A DNA stretch of 64,000 bases from Pseudomonas haemolytica (GTDB taxonomy: Bacteria > Pseudomonadota > Gammaproteobacteria > Pseudomonadales > Pseudomonadaceae). The stretch spans positions 575,787-639,786 of the forward strand of contig NZ_VOIW01000004.1 of NCBI RefSeq assembly GCF_009659625.1. The letters run 5' to 3'. A program made the translations under genes and the position numbers. The notes beneath the pieces were generated by a model. That model was not told the origin of the DNA. It searched no databases and saw nothing but the letters and a program-made list of their open reading frames with translations. Below are positions 7,836 through 15,700 of this stretch, one piece after another; the stretch's first letter is position 1, and every line of letters begins with the position of its first letter.

Positions 7836-8315
7836 TCAGTCCTCTCCCTCCACGGCTATAAAAATAAGACATTCACTCTCAACAACATCCGAGGGGATAG
7901 ACCTGTAAACAAAAATCTCATCTCCCAAATTCAAAATAAAAAGACGCTCTTCGCAATCAAATGAAAAACCAACACCCACAACCCTATCCTCCACTGAGGA
8001 TTTCACCAGAACAGCTGAAGACAGCGTTTTTTTTATAACATTACTAAAGCATGCATCGTCGGACATCGACGCAATTACTTGCGCGCCATACTCTTGCATA
8101 TCGCACTCGATTAATGGCTCCACGGATAGTCCTATCGAAGCCCCATCACTATCGCAAAAAAAACGGCCAGGAATGCTTCCTTCAAAATGGAAACTAATCT
8201 CTTGCGGAAAGCCATGCGCCACCGAGCCTAACTTATGAATCAGGGCGTCCACCGACAAAAGCTTTTTGCCAATGGCAAGTATAAGCCACGCTTTCAACGA
8301 AGAGTCTTTCATCAT
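7836..8315 (-). CDS. toxin-less immunity candidate
   Basis: This encodes 159 residues, acidic and soluble, starting at ATG 8315 with AAGG about 5 nt upstream (a second ATG follows directly). The N-terminal half reads KAWLILAIGKKLLSVDALIH, then HGFPQEISFHFEGSIPGRFF; the C-terminal half is beta-rich (LFILNLGDEIFVYRS...) and ends in a stretch of acidic residues. It lies between two palindromes (7722 and 8340), with only about 20 bp between its start codon and the upstream palindrome, so no toxin tail remains. Its place in the array, low GC and size suggest an orphan immunity gene that could protect against siblings or neighbours. I do not recognise the family. Confidence 0.5.
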   Translation of the reverse strand: MMKDSSLKAWLILAIGKKLLSVDALIHKLGSVAHGFPQEISFHFEGSIPGRFFCDSDGASIGLSVEPLIECDMQEYGAQVIASMSDDACFSNVIKKTLSSAVLVKSSVEDRVVGVGFSFDCEERLFILNLGDEIFVYRSIPSDVVESECLIFIAVEGED

Positions 8316-8339
8316 CTAACCTTCCCTTCCAGGGGAAAA

Positions 8340-8392
8340 GGGGACAGATTTATTTGTCAACTTTCTACGAAAATTCAAATAAATCTGCCCCC
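8340..8392. repeat. GGGGACAG palindrome, copy 3
   Basis: GGGGACAGATTTATTTG and CAAATAAATCTGCCCCC flank a short loop (TCAACTTTCTACGAAAATT). It lies between the start of the immunity gene at 8315 and the 3' end of the membrane protein gene at 8416. Confidence 0.85.
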
Positions 8393-8415
8393 GCTTTCTG
8401 ATCCCATACGACGCT

Positions 8416-8883
8416 CTATTCACTAGGCAGACTTTGAGGGAGAAACCAATAAGCGGCAGCCCAAGTAGAGCCCCCACCCAACAAAAAACTCAAAACCACA
8501 GGAAAAATATTTCTCATTATTTGATAGTTCTCAACTTTATTTATAAAGAAAAAAACAACACCAAACATCCATACGGAGGAAACAATAGCGCCCACAACTG
8601 AAACCACTACGTACACTTTAAACCCACCCACAGGCTTAATAAAAACCAGTGATAGAGCGAAGACCAATGAAGGAAGAAAGAAAATCAATTGCGCCATTAA
8701 TGGAATTGTAATAAATAGCGAAAAAACCTCACCCCCTCTCACCTCTCCGATTAATGATGAGTTTTCAAATACTGTTACCATTATCGAAATTAACATTAAT
8801 GGAACAGCTACCAACCCCGCAAAAAATGGACATAATAAGAATGCGAAAAACACTTTTATTCGGGGATATGTACTAGACGTCAT
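8416..8883 (-). CDS. small four-helix membrane protein, immunity candidate
   Basis: This encodes 155 residues from ATG 8883, which overlaps the TGA of an upstream toxin tail (ATGA) and has AAGGA 8 nt upstream; an in-frame ATG at 8892 is less likely. Four hydrophobic segments are visible: VFFAFLLCPFFAGLVAVPLM, SLFITIPLMAQLIFFLPSLV (continuing FALSLVFI), VYVVVSVVGAIVSSVWMFGV and NIFPVVLSFLLGGGSTWAAA. Coupling to the toxin tail makes an immunity role the best guess. Membrane immunity proteins commonly protect against toxins that act at or enter through the inner membrane, but that step is inference. Confidence 0.5.
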   Translation of the reverse strand: MTSSTYPRIKVFFAFLLCPFFAGLVAVPLMLISIMVTVFENSSLIGEVRGGEVFSLFITIPLMAQLIFFLPSLVFALSLVFIKPVGGFKVYVVVSVVGAIVSSVWMFGVVFFFINKVENYQIMRNIFPVVLSFLLGGGSTWAAAYWFLPQSLPSE

Positions 8884-9059
8884 AGCGCGCATCCTTGACT
8901 AGCATCATAGCCTAGCAACTTACAACCAAATTCAACCCTAGATCTATAATCTAAGATATCTACACCATCGGTGATACCCGGCACATCAACTGGCAATTTT
9001 GCCGCACCTTTGTCCGAATCCGTCATGTATTTTGATACCCCAAAAAAGGAACAAAGAGG
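8880..9059 (-). pseudogene. short orphan toxin tail upstream of the membrane immunity gene
   Basis: This open stretch runs from the palindrome edge (about 9060) to the TGA at 8880; an internal ATG lies at 9026. From that ATG the product would be 48 residues, containing DSDKGAAKLPVDVPGITDG and ending GYDASQGCAL. The stop overlaps the start of the membrane gene by 4 bp (ATGA), a tight coupling expected for cdiA-CT/cdiI pairs. Its upstream end has no ribosome-binding site and merges into the repeat. It is too short for family recognition; the assignment as the tip of a CdiA-like toxin rests on position and coupling. Confidence 0.45.
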
Positions 9060-9066
9060 AACAAAA

Positions 9067-9120
9067 GGGGACAGATTTATTTATACGCTTTTCCAGCTCA
9101 ACTTAAATAAAATCTGCCCC
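9067..9120. repeat. GGGGACAG palindrome, copy 4
   Basis: GGGGACAGATTTATTTATACGCTTTTC on the left and AAATAAAATCTGCCCC on the right. A degenerate echo (CCCCCTTTTTTCC, then CTGTCCCC) follows to about 9153. It separates cdiI (3' end at 9173) from the orphan toxin tail. Confidence 0.8.
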
Positions 9121-9172
9121 CTTTTTTCCGCCCCCTTTTTTCCAACTGTCCCCTTCCCAACTATCTGACTAA

Positions 9173-9769
9173 CTAGGCAACGGTTTCTTGATCACCATTA
9201 ACAGAATCAAACAGTACGCCGACAACACCAGCCGCCATAAATCGCCGCTTCACTTCCTCGCTAACTATGATCGCACCCAAATATTTTTTGAGTCTAAAGA
9301 TATGACTTGATCCGACCCTGCCCGGGTCAACCACCAAATTGTAGAAAGCACGATAATTGCCGGCCATATCTGGCCTAACAGGATCATTAACCTCAAACTT
9401 TTTATAGCGAGAGCGCTTTTCATCCACGCAATCAATTTGCGTTTCTATAATCATCAAGAAATAGTTCTGACAAACCTTTTTATTATTTATCTTAACCGGC
9501 TCAAAAATGACATTTTGATAAGGTTCGTCTATCTCTGGCAAGCCGGCGAGTGAATTTATTGCCCTCTCGCTTAAAACAGGAACACTGGCGTACCCAGCAA
9601 GGGAATAATCAACTTCTTTACCGTCGAATCTTACATCGAGGGTATATGTGCCTGGCTCCATAAAATTAACTGGAGGATCACTGAAATGCCAGTTATCTAC
9701 ATGATGTACATCTCCGAGCACCCACCTATCGCAGACAGTTACATCTTGTCGCATTAAATAATATTTCAT
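9173..9769 (-). CDS. cdiI: CdiI immunity protein, Imm11/DUF1629-like
   Basis: This encodes 198 residues from ATG 9769, which has GAGGGA upstream and lies one base after the cdiA TGA (9773-9771); an upstream in-frame start would overlap cdiA and is less likely. It begins MKYYLMRQD, a beginning I associate with the Imm11 (DUF1629) family, whose members are known partners of HNH-type toxins. Later features are a central VPVLSERAINSL segment and KKYLGAIIVSEEVKRRFMAA near the C-terminus. It is soluble with no signal peptide and should neutralise the AHH nuclease tip of the adjoining CdiA in the cytoplasm. Pairing is from direct adjacency; family naming is by pattern. Confidence 0.8.
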   Translation of the reverse strand: MKYYLMRQDVTVCDRWVLGDVHHVDNWHFSDPPVNFMEPGTYTLDVRFDGKEVDYSLAGYASVPVLSERAINSLAGLPEIDEPYQNVIFEPVKINNKKVCQNYFLMIIETQIDCVDEKRSRYKKFEVNDPVRPDMAGNYRAFYNLVVDPGRVGSSHIFRLKKYLGAIIVSEEVKRRFMAAGVVGVLFDSVNGDQETVA

Positions 9770-9770
9770 T

Positions 9771-12700
9771 TCAGTCCCTCGTAAGCCATTTATTAACTTC
9801 ACTACCCACGATTACTGCTTCTGACTTAATTCCTTCCAATGTCCTTGTCACAGCTGACTTATACGCTGGAGTCCCTGGAGCTAATCCTCGAGTAGCCTGC
9901 TCCAAACTACCAAATACATACTGGTGATACTCAATCGGATGAGGACCTCTGTGTCCTGGCACCGCAACCAAGTTTTCCGTGGCACGGTTAATATTAAGGT
10001 CAGCGCCATCAAAGAATTGCTGATACTCCTTTGTCCACGCTATCTGTCCATTCGCGCCAGAGGTACATTTGTTAGTACAAATATGATGTATGGGTATAGA
10101 TTCGTAATTTACTGGTGCGGGGACACTGACCCGGCCTTCATCCAATGTAACATAACCACCGCTGTTATCCCGATACACAGGCTTCCCTTCTGCAGTATAA
10201 CGCCCAGTTGAGTTATACACTCCACCTCTAGGCCCAGTAACCGTGGCTGTACCATCTGCGTTCCGACTCAAAAGATAGTCTACTGGCACGTTAAACTCAG
10301 GTGATGGTAAGGCTAAAGGCTTGCTTGAGGGTATTTCTCCCGCTGCTTTTAAATTGCTCGCTGAAAGCTCTTTCGAAAGCCCCTCAACCAAATCCGCAGA
10401 CTCGGCAACCTTACCTTCCAGATAAAGTTTTTTAGCCTTCCCTAAGACTTTCTGGGCGGCATCACCGGCGCCCGGGATGAGTCCAATACTCGCCATGGCA
10501 TAGTCAAACGGATCCTCAGCCTCATAGAAGCCCTTTGCATCGCCGTAAACCGGAATGAAGTCTGAACCAAATTCAGCGAGCTGCTCAGCCAGGCGCTTTG
10601 TCTGAGCAAGCGCAATCGGGCTATCTACTTGCTTAATGCTTCGAAGCTCCGCCTCAATGGAATACGCCGCAAGCTCTTTATTCTGGTCAATTTGCTTAGC
10701 CTGCTCTTTAGCCTCAGGGCCAAATCTTGCAACCACAAGGCTTCGAGCAGCCTCCGATGCTTCTCGCCGTAAAGAACGACAGGTAGCACCTGCACCATTC
10801 GCACTGCAGGCTGTGGTTAGCGCCAAATCTCGACTTTTATCTAGAGCATCCAGAGCGTCAGCACGCCCACACGCAGCACTATCTCCTCCCTGGCATTTCT
10901 TCTTGGCAGCCCAGCGCTCTTGGTTTTCTTCATGGTTGAGGTAGTTGTACTGTGTCGAACTGCCCGCCACCCATGCTCCGGTCTGCAAACTCTCACCGTC
11001 AGCATCACTGTCCACCGACGCCGCAAGCACACCAATCAACTGCGAGCTCATCACCAGCAAGCTCTTTCGCTTATCCTCCGGCATGCTGGCGTACTGTTTG
11101 GCGAGGCTGTCTACCAGGGCTTCGTTCACACCTGCTGCCAACGCACCGGTACGGAAATCGCCGCCAGCGGCTTCAGCTGCCAGCCCGCCCATCAACGCAT
11201 GCAGCCCAATCTTGGTGATACCGCCGTCGGCAAACCGATTCTTGGATACATCACCAATCATGTTGAAGCCATAGGCAGCAAATGCATTGGCAAGGCTGCT
11301 TTGCAATGCATCCCCGAAGCTGGCTTCTCCTCCCAGCGCTTTAGTCAGGATGGCCGATGTGCCGTTTTGCAGAACCTGATTCGCAGTAAATTGACCAACA
11401 CCTTGCCAGGTACTCAATGGGCTCGCGGATGTCACTGCGCCCGAGTTAGGCAGCGCAGTAGTAGTGCCTGTCTGCGTGCTGGTCCAGTCGTCGTAGAACC
11501 CTGCGGTCAGCCCCGCGGTAACCCCCGAGACAACATAGCCCCGCATCGCATCGCTGGAGGTTACGTCCTTGACCACTGCGCCTAAATTGCCACGGTTATT
11601 GATTGTGCTGATAGCACCATTGCTGGCCATGCCGGCAAGCACAACGCTGCCCGCAGCATTGGCCCAGCCTGCGGCAGATGTGGCAGTGGCAGCAGCCGTC
11701 GCCCCAGCCATCGAGGTGCCCGTCCCAGCGGCTGCAATTGCGCCGCTGGCGGCCCCCATCGTGAAGTAGGTAACAATGATCGCTATGACAATTTGCGCAC
11801 CGGCGCCCAGGCCGGAATTGCTGTATTTGAAGCTGTCGTGCAGCTCTTTGACCTCGCGCCAGTCAACATCGCCACGCTGCTCCATTTGCTTGATCCAGGC
11901 GAGGCTTGGGTCCGCCTGGACCATCGCGTCGATGGTCTGGCTTACCGTGTTCTGGTTAACCTGCCTTACATCAATCTTCAAGCCGTCCACGGCCTTGATT
12001 GCCAGCTCACCCTGCGCCACCAACTCACTCTGACGCAACGTCTCGTCGGTATTACCCTTGCCCTTGGCGCTGGTCCAAGCCAGGTCACCCTTGCTTTTCT
12101 CGTGGCTCTCCTGATGCAGGTCTTTGACTGCCTCGAAAGTCACCGCACCGCCACTGGTGATGGCCAGGTCTTTACCGCTCTTAAGCCTAGCCCGCTGATA
12201 CAGCTGGTCACCGCCACTGACCAGCGACAAATCCCCACCGGTCTTGATCTCAGTCCCCACATTCGTAACGCGTGTCACCTCATCGCGCTTGGTCTTCTTC
12301 GCGCCCCAGCCACCCTTCTCCTTCATGTCGTAAAGGCTGTAGGTGCTGTTCTGCGCCGCCAACAAACTCAACTTATCCCCGCTATACAGATAAGCCTCAT
12401 TCCCCGCACTGATCCTGCTCGCCACGATCGTGGTGTCGCGCCCGGCCTGGCTGACAAAATCCCCACCCGCCGTCAGCACGCTTGCCACCTGGGTGGTCTG
12501 GTCGTCCGAGGTCTTGATGCGTTTCTTGCCGTGTTTTTCCTTGCCCTCGACGTTGTGAATGTCGCTGACCGAGGCGATGTTGAGGTCGCGGCCGGCGGCG
12601 ATGTTGAGGTCTTTGCCGGCGGTGGCGGTGCTGCCGATGATGTTGACGTCTTGCCCGGCCTGCATGTTGAGGTTGCCGCCGGCCGTGACGCTGGCGGCGA

Positions 12701-15700
12701 GGTTTTTGACGTCGGTGGTGATGCTGGATTTCTCGCCGCCGTCGCGGGTTTCGTGCTTGATGCTGGTGTCGCTGGCGGCGATGAGGTTGAGGTCGCGGCC
12801 GGCGGTTAAATTAGCGTCGTTGCCAGCGGTGAGTGCGCCGCGGTTGGTGAGGTCGCGGCCGGCGTCGATGGCGAGGTTTTCGCGGGCGACGATGGTGCCG
12901 GCGCTGGTGTCGGTGAGGGTGCGCATGCCGACGCCGTCACGCACCTGGATGGCGGTGGTGTCGTTGGTGATGTCGCCTTTAAGCGCCGTGAGGCTGACTT
13001 GCTTGCCGCGGATTTCGCCGGCCATGGCGTTGCGGATGCTGTCTTGGGCCAGCAGGCTGAGGTTGTTGCCGGCCTCGACCAGGCCGCCGGTGTAGATAGT
13101 GCCGCTGCTGATGGCGGAGAGGTTGTTGCTGGCGCGCAGGGTGCCGACGTTGATCAGGTCGCCGCCGGTGACCAGGTTGAGGTCGCGGCCCTGGATAAGG
13201 CTATTGCCGCGCACGTTGCGCGAGTCGGCCTGGGCCAGGTACAGCACCGGTACGAGGACGCTCTGGCCGTCGATGACGCGGTTTTCCATCCACACGATGT
13301 CGTGGGTCAGGGCGCCGACTTGCTGGCCGGTCAGTGCCACGCCGAGGCTCAGGCGCAGGGTGTCTTTGCTGGCCAGGCCGTTGTCCATCAGGTAGCGGAA
13401 CTGGTCGGCGTCGCTGTACAGGCCACCGGCGAGGAAGCGTTGGCCGGTTTGCGCGAGCACGGCGTCACGGATCAGACGGGTTTCGTACTGGCCGTCACCG
13501 AGGCGGCGCCAGGCGTTGTCGGAGGTGTAGCCGAGCTTGCCGAGCATGTAGTCGGAGCTGAGGAAGCCTGATACGGAGGTGAACTCGGGGTTGGTCTCGA
13601 TCAGGTAATGGCTGGTGGGGTCGGCGTTCTTGACGAACAGGCCGTACTCGCCCTTGGGCAGTTGGAAGGTCGGCGAGGTGGTGGGGTCGACCGGGGCGAA
13701 GGCGGTGCCGGTGTAGTCCACGGGCACGAAACCGCCGCCGGGGGCCACGCCCACGACGGGCAACACGCTGCCGGGCGCCTGGGCGCTCGGGTCGTTGGCG
13801 TGTTTGCTCAGGTTGATGTTGATGCCGCCAACCGGGATGCCGGTCTGGTCGTCGCCGAGGGTGCCGGTCAACTGCGCCAGGGTGTTGTTGTGCAGCGTGC
13901 CGTTTTGCAGGGTGCGGGCGACGTTGAGGTTGACCGTGCCGCCAGCTTGTAGGGTAGCGTCGTAGCCAGGGCCGCCGTTGTTGGTCCAGGTGGTGACGTC
14001 GCTTGTGTGGGCGAAAGGCCGGCTATTGGGCGAGCGGTTTTTCAGTTCTTCGAAGCGCGCCTTATCGAAATGCCCAGCCGCCGTGGCCGCATTGAACGCG
14101 GGAACGTCGACATATTGCATGCGTTCAAACAAATCGTCGGAAACATGCCCTGGCGTGCTGATGACAAGCTTGCGCTGCCCCGTGCGCGTGGCGGCGCCCT
14201 GGTTGAGCAGGTCACCGGCGGTGATGCTCAGGTCGCCATTGGCGGCCATCAGGCTGTAGCGGTTCTGCACATTGTCGCCTTGCACTAGCATGTTTTTGCC
14301 AGCCACCAGGCGTGCCGCTACCGAATCCTTGGTCGCCGCCTCAAGGTACGTCTCGTAGATGGTGATCTCGCCACGTTCCCAGTTGTCTTTCTCGCCGCAG
14401 TGCTGGTGACAGATCCAACTCAAGCTGCCGGTGGTCAGCGTCTGCCCGAGTTCGAATTCATCTTTGGCGTTTTCGATGAAGCCCGCATTGATGCCGATCG
14501 AGCCTTCGCTTTCAACGGTGCCGGAGCGGTTGCTGAACAGCACGGCACGCCCGCCATCCCGTGCGGCGAAGCTCAAGTTGCCTTTGCTGTAGACATCGCC
14601 ATAGAGGTTGCTGAAACCATTGCTGCGCAAGGTCATGTCGCCGCCGCTGAACAGCAGCGTGTCGGCGGCGTTGGTGATGCCGTTGACTGCGGTGAGGTTC
14701 ACTGCACCCTGGGCACCGAGGGTGCCGCGGTTGTTGATTTGCGCGGCGGCGATATCCAGCTGCTGGCGGGCGGTGAGGAAGCCGAGGTTGTCCAGGGTGC
14801 CGCCGAGGGTCAGGCGGGTATTGGTGGCCGCCAGGCGGCCGCCGTTCTGGCTGAGGTTGTTGGCGGCGACGGTGAGTGTTTGCAGGGCCGAAACGCGGCC
14901 GCTGTTGGTCATCTCGCCGGTGGTGATGCTCACGTCACCGTCGCTGAGCAACTCGCCGCCGTTGTTCAGGCTCGCCACATCAAGGGTCAGGCCCTTGCCG
15001 CTGGCCATGCGGTCGCCGGCCTTGAGGGTCAGGCCCTGGGCGCTCTTGTAGGTGAGGACTTCGTTGAGTTGTACGCGGCCCAGGCCGTCGACGGTGCCGA
15101 ACGCCCAGTCGGCGGTGCCCATGCCATTGATAGTGCCTTGGCTGCCGCTGAGGCTGGCGGTGTTGAGGCGAAACAGGCCGGTGCCGGCGTGCTGGATCTG
15201 ACCGACCTGGTTGTTGAGGCTGGCGGCGTCGAGGCTGAACGCCTGGCTGCCGAATTCGAGGGTGCCGTTCTGGTTATTCAGCGCACCGCTGAGGTTGAGA
15301 CTGCTGTCGGTGCCGCCCAGGGCGCGCAGTTGCCCGTTGGCGCTGTTGTCCAGGTTGCCGCCGTTGAGGCTCAAGCCCTGATTGGCTTCGATCAGGCCGC
15401 CCTGGTTAATGAGAGTATCGCGTGAGGTCAGGTTGAGTTGGTTGCCGCTGATCTGGCCGCCCGCGCTGTTGTCGAGGGTGGCGCCGCTGACGGTCACCTG
15501 CTCTTTGCCGAACAGTTTGCCGCCTCGGTTGGCCAAGGCTTCGACGGTCAGTTGCAGGTTGCCAACCAGGCTTGCCATCAGGCCGTCGCTGGCGTTGTCG
15601 AGCGTGTCGGCAGTGACGGTCAGGCTGTCGCCCTGCACGGTGCCGCCCTGGTTATCCAGGCGGGCGGTGTGCAGTTCGGTAAGGGCGCCGCCGCTGAGGA

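Noticed and set aside
2170..9120. CRISPR array or integron attC sites
   Set aside because: Only four dispersed palindromes with genes between them, no regular spacers and no cas genes; the ends lack the RYYYAAC/GTTRRRY core sites of attC.
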